Below, one piece after another: positions 1-5,279 of a stretch of 6,780 nt of DNA. The translations under genes were made by a program, and so were the position numbers. The notes beneath the pieces are model-generated. The model did no database searches. It saw only the letters and a program-made list of their open reading frames with translations, and was not told the DNA's origin. Each line of letters begins with the position of its first letter. Position 1 is the stretch's first letter. Source of the stretch: Alkalimonas sp. (lineage in GTDB: Bacteria > Pseudomonadota > Gammaproteobacteria > Enterobacterales > Alteromonadaceae); the NCBI GenBank assembly GCA_007117525.1, contig SKGJ01000228.1, forward strand, positions 1 through 6,780, written 5' to 3'.

Positions 1-507
1 AATAAAAGCTTTCAGCCAGTTGGCACCAGCCAGCGAGGAGATGGTGGCCAGGCCAAACAACGCCAGTGCAAAGTACTCTGCGGGGTGAAAGGTAACAGCG
101 ATGGCGGCCAGCGGTTGCGAGAACAGCATCAACACCAGGGTGCCCAGCATGCCGGCCACCGCTGAGGTGACAATGGAAATACCAAGAGCCCGGGCAGGCC
201 GGCCTTGCCGGGTCATGGCATGGCCATCGATGGCGGTCACCACAGCGGACGCTGTCCCCGGTGCATTGATGGTAATGGCGGTAATGGAGCCACCATAGCT
301 GGCTCCAATGTAAATTGCCAGCAACAGGATCAGCGCCAGCATCGGTGACATGCCGTAGGTGAAAGGGACCAGCAGGGCAACGCCCATGGAAGGCGATAAA
401 CCAGGAATGGCGCCGACCACAATGCCAATCATCAAGCCAGCTACAATGGCAGCCAGGGGCCACCAGGACAGCACGGCCGAACTACCGGCCAGCAAATGTT
501 CAATCAC
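1..507 (-). CDS. tctA: TctA, large membrane subunit of a tripartite tricarboxylate transporter (3' end outside window)
   Basis: This is the large transport subunit of a TTT-family secondary carrier, which moves carboxylates across the inner membrane using an ion gradient and a periplasmic binding protein. The first 169 codons lie in the window; full TctA proteins are about 500 residues. Visible family signatures are GAIPGLSPSMG (residues 32-42), LLVPFTYGMSP (45-55), IYIGASYGGSI (65-75), NAPGTASAVVTAIDGHAM (81-98) and a second hydrophobic stretch after GISIVTSAVAG. I chose the GTG at 507-505 because AAGGAG (complement of 513-518) sits 5 nt upstream and because TctA proteins begin just before the hydrophobic LSWWPLAAIVAGL segment. 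The gene starts 36 nt after the TctC-TctB fusion stop, so it is almost certainly co-transcribed, in the classical C-B-A order. The substrate cannot be read from sequence. Confidence 0.93.
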   Translation of the reverse strand, partial: MIEHLLAGSSAVLSWWPLAAIVAGLMIGIVVGAIPGLSPSMGVALLVPFTYGMSPMLALILLLAIYIGASYGGSITAITINAPGTASAVVTAIDGHAMTRQGRPARALGISIVTSAVAGMLGTLVLMLFSQPLAAIAVTFHPAEYFALALFGLATISSLAGANWLKAFI

Positions 508-543
508 AACAGCTCCTTCTCCAAACAGGCTGACAGCGGCGCC

Positions 544-2100
544 TTACACCAGCAGGCCACTGGGTAAATCGACATAGAGCAAGCGCTGAAACACCCAGTA
601 CGAAAACAACAGCCAGCCGGCGGTGAGCAGCAGCATGGCCCGGGGCTGACGGTATTTCAGCAAATAAAGACCCGCTGGCAAGTACAACAGGGAAGCCAGC
701 CAGTAACCCAGGATGGGGATCAGCAGCACATAGCACAGCATGGCGCTTAGAAAGCGAAACAGCAGTCGGGGCCGTTTTCGCAGCCGGTTTTTTTTGGGGT
801 GCCGTAAAATCAGCGCCACCTGATACAGTGCCAGCGGCAGCAAAAGATAAATCCACAGCCTGGGAACGCCCTGGGCTCCAACCACATCGACGCTGGATGG
901 TGGCGGTAAACTTGTGGTCATGCCGTAAAACAACAAGGCCAGTGAGGTAATGCCGGATAGAATCATCAGCTCACTGGCATGGGCACGCCAGGAGGAGCGG
1001 AACAACACCAGGGCCAGCACTGCATTGATCAGCAGCAGGCTGGCGGTAAAAAATTGTCGGGCTTGCTGCTCGCCTACACCGGCAAGCAGGCTGCTGCGCT
1101 CACCCGGCTGGCGCAACAAGCCGATTTCGGTCAGGTAATACTGAAACTCCCTGGTGTCGCGCTCAACCAGTTGATGAAAGGCCTGGCTGTCCTTGTACTG
1201 GAGGCTGACCCCTTCATTGGCCCAACTGGCTTGCCAGTCTGGGTCCTGACTGACCTGATAGATCAGCTGGCTGTACCATTGGCGAATGGATTCCGGTACC
1301 CCTTGTCGCAGGGCAAAACCGCGCCAAATCAGCTCCTGCTCCAACCCTGGAATGCCAAGCTCATGGAAGGTGGGCGCATCCGGAAACTCGGCCAGGCGTT
1401 CGCTGGCTGCGACTGCAACCAGGGTTAAATCATTGGAGGCCAAGGCATCGCGCGGATTCCCCAGGTAAGCATCTCCCATATTACCCAGTAAAGCAGCGAT
1501 GGCCTGACCGCCACTGCTGTAGGGGATCCAGCGCATTTTGATGCCGGCTTGCTTGGCCATTTTTACGCCAGACACGTGTTTGACACCGCCAATATCGGCG
1601 CCCAGCCACAACTGACGATCACCTTTTTGGATGGCATCCTGATACAAGGCTTGCCAGCTATCGAGTCCGCTCGTGCTGTTGGTAATGAGCACATGAGGGT
1701 TGTGCATCAGGTAGGAGTGCCAGTCGAGTTGCTCAATTAAGTCTTCCCGGCCGGTGGCGACCATTTTGGATATATTGGATCGGGTAACGGCCAGTAAAGT
1801 GTAGCCATCAGCCGGGCGCTGCAAGGCTTCTTCAAATGCGACGATGCCACCGCCTCCGGGGCGGTTAATCACCACAAAAGGGACACCATTGCTGTAGCGG
1901 CGTGCTATTTCGGCAAAACGGCGTGCTGTTAAATCGATCAGACCACCAGGGCTGGTGTAGACCACAATACGAACCGGTTGGGTTGGGAAGTCATCGGCTG
2001 CTGCTAGCTCCTCTGCCTGAAGACTCTGGCAGCTCCACAACAGCAACAGGGCGCAGAGCCAGAATGGCAGTCGAAGGCGCTGTAAAACGGGCAGGGGCAT
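544..2100 (-). CDS. TctC-TctB fusion: substrate-binding protein joined to small membrane subunit of a TTT transporter
   Basis: This 518-residue protein joins two subunits that are normally separate. Residues 1-29 look like a Sec signal peptide (hydrophobic LLLLW core, likely cut after SLQA). Residues about 40-330 are a TctC/Bug-type binding protein: PVRIVVYTSPGG (42-53), VINRPGGGG (77-85), RPADGYTLL (95-103), and a closing YYLTEIGLL typical of the family end. A short linker (331-349) leads to an extra hydrophobic helix (350-367). Residues about 371-518 match TctB: two helices around a GAQGVP motif (408-413), a very basic loop (RHPKKNRLRKRPR, 433-445), further helices, and the family ending FQRLLYVDLPSG (504-515). 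The ATG at 2100 is the only plausible start, because an in-frame stop lies 14 codons upstream; its Shine-Dalgarno is weak. The gene is followed by tctA and preceded by a Pho box. The reading frame is continuous, so this is a true fusion unless an assembly error removed a stop. Confidence 0.92.
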   Translation of the reverse strand: MPLPVLQRLRLPFWLCALLLLWSCQSLQAEELAAADDFPTQPVRIVVYTSPGGLIDLTARRFAEIARRYSNGVPFVVINRPGGGGIVAFEEALQRPADGYTLLAVTRSNISKMVATGREDLIEQLDWHSYLMHNPHVLITNSTSGLDSWQALYQDAIQKGDRQLWLGADIGGVKHVSGVKMAKQAGIKMRWIPYSSGGQAIAALLGNMGDAYLGNPRDALASNDLTLVAVAASERLAEFPDAPTFHELGIPGLEQELIWRGFALRQGVPESIRQWYSQLIYQVSQDPDWQASWANEGVSLQYKDSQAFHQLVERDTREFQYYLTEIGLLRQPGERSSLLAGVGEQQARQFFTASLLLINAVLALVLFRSSWRAHASELMILSGITSLALLFYGMTTSLPPPSSVDVVGAQGVPRLWIYLLLPLALYQVALILRHPKKNRLRKRPRLLFRFLSAMLCYVLLIPILGYWLASLLYLPAGLYLLKYRQPRAMLLLTAGWLLFSYWVFQRLLYVDLPSGLLV

Positions 2101-2136
2101 TCGGTGGCACCATCTTCTTGCGGGACAAAAACCAAC

Positions 2137-2170
2137 AGTCTAATGCTGCTGTATGACAGTGGCATGACAG
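2137..2170 (-). promoter_or_regulatory. Pho box and -10 element driving the tct fusion operon
   Basis: On the minus strand two perfect CTGTCAT heptamers (2170-2164 and 2159-2153) are separated by 4 bp (GCCA), giving the 11-bp period of a PhoB-binding Pho box. Exactly 10 nt further lies TAGACT (2142-2137), a 4/6 match to the sigma-70 -10 hexamer; I recall the same 10-nt spacing from the E. coli phoA promoter. There is no good -35, as expected for PhoB-activated promoters where the Pho box replaces it. A start near 2130 gives a leader of about 30 nt before the ATG at 2100. The linker is GC-rich rather than the usual A/T-rich one, and another OmpR-family regulator such as a TctD homologue could read the same direct repeats. 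Confidence 0.72.
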
Positions 2171-2198
2171 TCGCCAGCAGGAGCACTGCACAGAATGC

Positions 2199-2234
2199 TT
2201 GTGATTTACCCAGTTCCTAAGTATAATTCGCGCC
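2199..2234 (+). promoter_or_regulatory. Sigma-70 promoter of the rpsF-priB-rpsR-rplI operon
   Basis: A perfect TATAAT (2222-2227) lies 17 bp after TTGTGA (2199-2204, 4/6 match to TTGACA). The discriminator after the -10 is GC-rich (TCGCGC, 2228-2233), as is usual for ribosomal promoters repressed by ppGpp and DksA during starvation. Transcription should start near 2234, leaving a leader of about 82 nt before rpsF. Confidence 0.8.
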
Positions 2235-2235
2235 C

Positions 2236-2310
2236 TTCGGCCACTACCCATGTTCCTTGCCTCCATGCAGGTCTGGCCGAGCCTGACCGAGGCTAATTAA
2301 CCGTAAGGAG
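2236..2310 (+). promoter_or_regulatory. Structured rpsF mRNA leader, candidate S6:S18 autoregulatory element
   Basis: The leader can fold into a long interrupted hairpin: 2236-2243 with 2274-2281 (seven Watson-Crick pairs and a U-G pair), 2246-2248 with 2270-2272, and 2249-2252 with 2264-2267, closing an 11-nt pyrimidine-rich loop. A second small hairpin pairs 2280-2284 with 2290-2294 around GACCG. The loop bases 2253-2260 are complementary to 2303-2310, which contains the Shine-Dalgarno TAAGGAG, so a pseudoknot hiding the ribosome site is possible. It is established that an S6:S18 complex represses rpsF by binding its leader RNA in E. coli and other bacteria. That this leader is the same element is inference; CCG triplets, part of the known motif, occur at 2287-2289 and 2301-2303. 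Confidence 0.5.
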
Positions 2311-2315
2311 CTGCA

Positions 2316-2696
2316 ATGCGTCATTACGAAATTATTTTTATGGTCCATCCGGATCAAAGCGAGCAGGTCCCTGGCATGATCGAGCGTTACACTGGCTCTA
2401 TCACTGAAGCCGGTGGTACTGTTCATCGCCTGGAAGACTGGGGCCGCCGTCAACTGGCTTACCCAATCGAAAAACTGCACAAAGCGCATTACGTGCTGAT
2501 GAATGTGGAAGCTCCACAGAACGTGATCGACGATCTGGAAACGACATTCCGTTTCAACGATGCTGTGCTGCGTAACATGATCATGCGTACCAACGGTGCC
2601 GTGGTTGAGCCGTCACCTATGGCTAAGGTTCGTGAAGAGCGCCGTGAGCGTGCTCCGCGTGAGTCTGAGCAACAGGCTGCAGCATCAGAAGAGTAA
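2316..2696 (+). CDS. rpsF: 30S ribosomal protein S6
   Basis: S6 binds 16S rRNA as a heterodimer with S18 on the platform of the small ribosomal subunit. The 126-residue product opens with the family signature [12 protein letters not shown], carries [11 protein letters not shown] (41-51) and [12 protein letters not shown] (78-89), and covers the whole ferredoxin-like domain. After residue 100 comes a charged, probably disordered tail ending in SEE. The same ending in E. coli S6 is where the ligase RimK adds extra glutamates, so modification here is plausible if rimK is present. The ATG at 2316 has a strong TAAGGAG (2304-2310) 5 nt upstream. It is the first gene of the operon, shared with its binding partner S18. 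Confidence 0.98.
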   Translation: MRHYEIIFMVHPDQSEQVPGMIERYTGSITEAGGTVHRLEDWGRRQLAYPIEKLHKAHYVLMNVEAPQNVIDDLETTFRFNDAVLRNMIMRTNGAVVEPSPMAKVREERRERAPRESEQQAAASEE

Positions 2697-2702
2697 GGGG
2701 TG

Positions 2703-3005
2703 ATGGACAATTTACTGGTGTGTGCTGGGCAAATTTGCCGACAGCCTGCGCGCAGTGAAAGTCCAGCCGGTATCCCGCAGTTGAGTCTGGTGCTTGAGCA
2801 CCGCAGCCAGCAGCAGGAAGCCGGGTTAAATCGTCAGTGTTATGTTCGCCTTCAGGTGGTCTGCAGTGGGGATTTGGCACAACAAACTCAGCATTTATTG
2901 TTGGGAGACACCGTGCGGGTGCAGGGCTTTTTAAACCGACACCAGCAGCGCAACGGCCAGAGCAAACTGGTGTTGCATGCCCAACAAATTGAACAAATTC
3001 GTTAG
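2703..3005 (+). CDS. priB: PriB, primosomal replication protein N
   Basis: PriB is a small dimeric OB-fold protein that binds single-stranded DNA and stabilises PriA at stalled forks so that DnaB can be reloaded. The 100-residue product (E. coli PriB has 104) shares GIP (23-25), LEHRS (31-35), EAG (39-41), VQGF (73-76), NGxSK (84-88) and LHAQQIE (91-97) with E. coli PriB. The gene starts 6 nt after the rpsF stop. A GTG at 2700 directly precedes the ATG at 2703, but it overlaps the Shine-Dalgarno TAAGGGG (2694-2700), so I prefer the ATG; the ribosome site itself overlaps the rpsF stop codon. Tight packing with rpsF and rpsR suggests translational coupling. Its location between rpsF and rpsR is the enterobacterial arrangement. 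Confidence 0.93.
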   Translation: MDNLLVCAGQICRQPARSESPAGIPQLSLVLEHRSQQQEAGLNRQCYVRLQVVCSGDLAQQTQHLLLGDTVRVQGFLNRHQQRNGQSKLVLHAQQIEQIR

Positions 3006-3016
3006 GAGATCGTGTT

Positions 3017-3244
3017 ATGTCACGTTATTTTCGTCGCCGTAAATACTGCCGTTTTTCTGCAGAAGGCGTTAAAGAGATCGATTACAAAGATATCGCTACT
3101 CTGAAAAACTACGTCACTGAAAGTGGCAAAATTGTACCCAGCCGTATTACGGGTACCAGTGCGAAGTATCAACGTCAGCTGGCTCGTGCGATTAAGCGCG
3201 CTCGCTACCTGTCTTTGCTGCCTTACAGCGATTCACACAGCTGA
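3017..3244 (+). CDS. rpsR: 30S ribosomal protein S18
   Basis: S18 pairs with S6 on the platform of the 30S subunit. The 75 residues equal the E. coli length and match it nearly throughout: [12 protein letters not shown] at the start, [12 protein letters not shown] (21-32), [13 protein letters not shown] (35-47) and [11 protein letters not shown] near the end. A serine follows TGT where E. coli has arginine, a minor change. The ribosome site TAGGAG (3003-3008) overlaps the priB stop codon, so translation is likely coupled to priB. No zinc-type CxxC pair is present, so it is the zinc-independent form. Confidence 0.98.
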   Translation: MSRYFRRRKYCRFSAEGVKEIDYKDIATLKNYVTESGKIVPSRITGTSAKYQRQLARAIKRARYLSLLPYSDSHS

Positions 3245-3280
3245 TCGCCTGGTTTAACCGAATACTGAAGAGGTATCAGA

Positions 3281-3733
3281 ATGAACATTATTCTTTTAGA
3301 CAAGGTTGCCAACCTGGGTGGTTTGGGTGACCAGGTCGCAGTGAAAGCCGGTTACGCTCGTAACTACCTGTTCCCACAGGGTAAAGCTGTTCCTGCGAAC
3401 AAAGCAAACATCGAGAAATTCGAACAGCGTCGCGCTGAACTGGAAGCCAAACTGGCAGAAGGTCTGGCTGCTGCGCAAAAGCGTGCTGAGCAAATTGCTG
3501 CGCTGGAAGAAGTGACCATCGCTTCCAAAGCCGGTGACGAAGGCAAGCTGTTCGGCTCCATCGGTACCCGCGATATCGCCGACGCCATCACCGAAGCGGG
3601 TGTGGCCGTTGCTAAGTCTGAAGTCAAGCTGCCACACGGCACCCTGCGTGAGACTGGCGAGTTCGAGATCGATCTGCAGCTGCACGCTGAAGTAACTGCT
3701 ACTGTGAAACTGGTTGTGGTTGCCGAAGCTTAA
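3281..3733 (+). CDS. rplI: 50S ribosomal protein L9
   Basis: L9 binds 23S rRNA near the L1 stalk and helps maintain reading-frame fidelity. The 150-residue product (E. coli 149) has the full two-domain form: the N-terminal rRNA-binding domain with [13 protein letters not shown] and [13 protein letters not shown] (24-36), the long exposed helix rich in Glu, Ala and Lys (about 41-75), and the C-terminal domain with [12 protein letters not shown] (88-99). A GAGG-type ribosome site (3270-3273) is 7 nt before the ATG. It is the last gene of the ribosomal operon and is followed 15 nt later by an intrinsic terminator. The DUF2232 membrane gene that I recall just before rplI in Pseudomonas is absent here. 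Confidence 0.98.
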   Translation: MNIILLDKVANLGGLGDQVAVKAGYARNYLFPQGKAVPANKANIEKFEQRRAELEAKLAEGLAAAQKRAEQIAALEEVTIASKAGDEGKLFGSIGTRDIADAITEAGVAVAKSEVKLPHGTLRETGEFEIDLQLHAEVTATVKLVVVAEA

Positions 3734-3748
3734 TTGGCTGAGGTCGAC

Positions 3749-3781
3749 AAAAAAGCAGTGCCTTAGGGCGCTGCTTTTTTT
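3749..3781 (+). terminator. Intrinsic terminator of the rpsF operon
   Basis: An 8-bp stem (GCAGTGCC, 3755-3762, with GGCGCTGC, 3767-3774, one G-U pair) closes a TTAG loop and is followed by seven T residues. Six A residues before the stem can pair with the T run, so the hairpin could also act on the opposite strand. It separates the ribosomal genes from dnaB. Confidence 0.93.
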
Positions 3782-3793
3782 ATGGGCGAAAGC

Positions 3794-3813
3794 CAGCCCG
3801 AGGGCTGCTTTTT
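3794..3813 (+). terminator. Second, weaker terminator-like hairpin
   Basis: CAGCC (3794-3798) pairs with GGCTG (3803-3807) around a CGAG loop and is followed by C and five T residues (3809-3813). It lies 12 nt after the main terminator and could act as a backup. The stem has only five pairs, so its efficiency is uncertain. Confidence 0.4.
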
Positions 3814-3843
3814 CCGGACTTTTTACTCACCTTGCTTTTTATT

Positions 3844-3872
3844 CTGCCAGTGGCAGGGTAGGATGGCAGGGT
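3844..3872 (+). repeat. Palindrome and 9-bp direct repeat upstream of dnaB
   Basis: CTGCCAGTGGCAG (3844-3856) is an inverted repeat with a 3-nt centre. Overlapping it, TGGCAGGGT occurs twice (3851-3859 and 3864-3872) with a 13-bp period. It lies 22-51 nt before the dnaB start, where a promoter or operator is expected, but I find no convincing -35/-10 pair. It is followed by no T run, so it is not a terminator. Function unknown. Confidence 0.45.
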
Positions 3873-3894
3873 TGTTTTCTTCCTGTCTGGTACT

Positions 3895-5277
3895 ATGCAA
3901 ACAAAGAAAGATAAGCAGGTTGCTGCGGTAAAAATGCCACCTCACTCCATCGAGGCCGAGCAATCGGTGTTGGGTGGTTTGATGCTGGATAACGAAGCCT
4001 GGGATCGGGTGGCGGAAAAGGTGGTTGAGCAGGACTTTTACCTGCGGGCGCACCGGTTAATTTTTAATGCCCTGACCAAGCTGGCCGAACAAAACCAGCC
4101 GATGGACTTGATCACCGTATCGCAGGCGCTGGAACAAAACCAGCTGCTGGACGATGTCGGCGGCTTTGCTTATCTGGGCGAAATTGCCAAGAACACCCCC
4201 AGTGCGGCCAACATCCTGGCTTACGCCGAAATCGTGCGTGAACGCGCTGTGATTCGTGACATGATCGGGGTCGCGCATGACATTGCCGATGCCGGTTATG
4301 ATCCTCAGGGACGAACCAGTGCCGAACTGCTGGACTTTGCCGAGACCCGGGTGTTTAAAATTGCCGAGCAGCGGGCCAATGCTAATGAAGGCCCGGAGCC
4401 GATCCACGATATTCTTAGCAAAACCATCGAAAAAATCGACGAGTTGTTTAACAAGCCCCACAATGGTGTCACCGGGGTGTCCACCGGCTATGTCGATCTG
4501 GACAAAATGACCAGTGGTCTGCAGCCGTCGGATCTGATTATTGTCGCGGCCCGTCCGTCGATGGGGAAAACCACCTTTGCGATGAACTTGTGTGAAAATG
4601 CTGCCATTACCAGCGACAAGCCGGTGCTGATTTTCAGTCTGGAGATGCCCTCCGAGCAAATCATGATGCGGATGCTGGCCTCGGTGGGCCGCATTGATCA
4701 AACCCGCATTCGGACCGGCCAGCTGGAAGACGAGGACTGGGCGCGGTTGTCCTCGGCGATTGAACTGTTAAACACCAAAGGCAAAATGTACATCGACGAT
4801 GCGTCTGGCTTAACTCCAACCGAGGTGCGCTCCCGGGCCCGGCGGGTGGCGCGCGAGCATGGTGGCCTTAGCATGATCATGGTGGATTATTTGCAGCTGA
4901 TGACCGTGCCTGGTATGAGTGAAAACCGCACCCTGGAAATTGCCGAAATTTCCCGCTCGTTAAAAGCCCTGGCCAAAGAGCTGAAAGTGCCGGTGGTGGC
5001 GCTGTCGCAGCTGAACCGTAGTTTGGAGCAGCGCGCTGACAAGCGGCCGGTGAACTCCGACTTGCGGGAGTCTGGCTCCATCGAGCAGGATGCCGACCTT
5101 ATCATGTTTATCTACCGGGACGAGGTTTACAACGATGACAGTCCGGACAAAGGCTCGGCTGAAATCATTATCGGAAAGCAGCGGAATGGCCCGATAGGCC
5201 GGGTTCGGCTCACCTTTCATGGCCAGTATTCCCGTTTTGACAACTTTGCCGGCAGTTACCGTTTCGACGAGGATTAA
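3895..5277 (+). CDS. dnaB: Replicative DNA helicase DnaB
   Basis: DnaB is the hexameric 5'-to-3' helicase that unwinds the replication fork and recruits primase. The 460-residue protein (E. coli 471) is complete. The N-terminal domain runs from about PPHSIEAEQSVLGGLMLD (15-32), the linker covers roughly 155-195, and the RecA-like motor follows. In the motor I see Walker A ARPSMGKTT (219-227, K225), the catalytic glutamate in FSLEM (E250), Walker B MIMVDYLQL (D331), SQLNR (371-375) and the trans-acting K428/R430 in GKQRNGPIG. There is no intein, although this family often carries one at Walker A. The ATG at 3895 lacks a Shine-Dalgarno. An in-frame stop lies at 3859, and the next ATG (3934, residue 14) would remove only the poorly conserved tip, so the exact start is uncertain. 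It follows two terminators and probably has its own promoter. Confidence 0.97.
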   Translation: MQTKKDKQVAAVKMPPHSIEAEQSVLGGLMLDNEAWDRVAEKVVEQDFYLRAHRLIFNALTKLAEQNQPMDLITVSQALEQNQLLDDVGGFAYLGEIAKNTPSAANILAYAEIVRERAVIRDMIGVAHDIADAGYDPQGRTSAELLDFAETRVFKIAEQRANANEGPEPIHDILSKTIEKIDELFNKPHNGVTGVSTGYVDLDKMTSGLQPSDLIIVAARPSMGKTTFAMNLCENAAITSDKPVLIFSLEMPSEQIMMRMLASVGRIDQTRIRTGQLEDEDWARLSSAIELLNTKGKMYIDDASGLTPTEVRSRARRVAREHGGLSMIMVDYLQLMTVPGMSENRTLEIAEISRSLKALAKELKVPVVALSQLNRSLEQRADKRPVNSDLRESGSIEQDADLIMFIYRDEVYNDDSPDKGSAEIIIGKQRNGPIGRVRLTFHGQYSRFDNFAGSYRFDED

Positions 5278-5279
5278 TC

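Noticed and set aside
979..1428. Plus-strand open frame of 149 codons inside the tct fusion gene
   Set aside because: It is antisense to the TctC/TctB coding sequence, whose motifs are clear; no recognisable domain.
2020..2040. Possible lipoprotein signal (LWSC, residues 21-24) in the TctC-TctB fusion
   Set aside because: Tryptophan at the -2 position does not fit a lipobox, and a signal peptidase I site after SLQA is more likely.
2199..2214. CRP-like half site TGTGA near the rpsF -35
   Set aside because: The second half (expected TCACA after 6 bp) is absent; the bases are better explained as the -35 hexamer.
3844..3856. CTGCCAGTGGCAG hairpin as a terminator
   Set aside because: No T run follows on the plus strand, nor a good one on the minus strand.
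4540..4600. Intein at the DnaB Walker A motif
   Set aside because: The motif and its flanks read continuously and the total length is normal.
4057..4701. Long minus-strand open frame inside dnaB
   Set aside because: It lies fully antisense to a strongly conserved helicase gene, matches no family I know and has a composition expected from the complement of dnaB codons.
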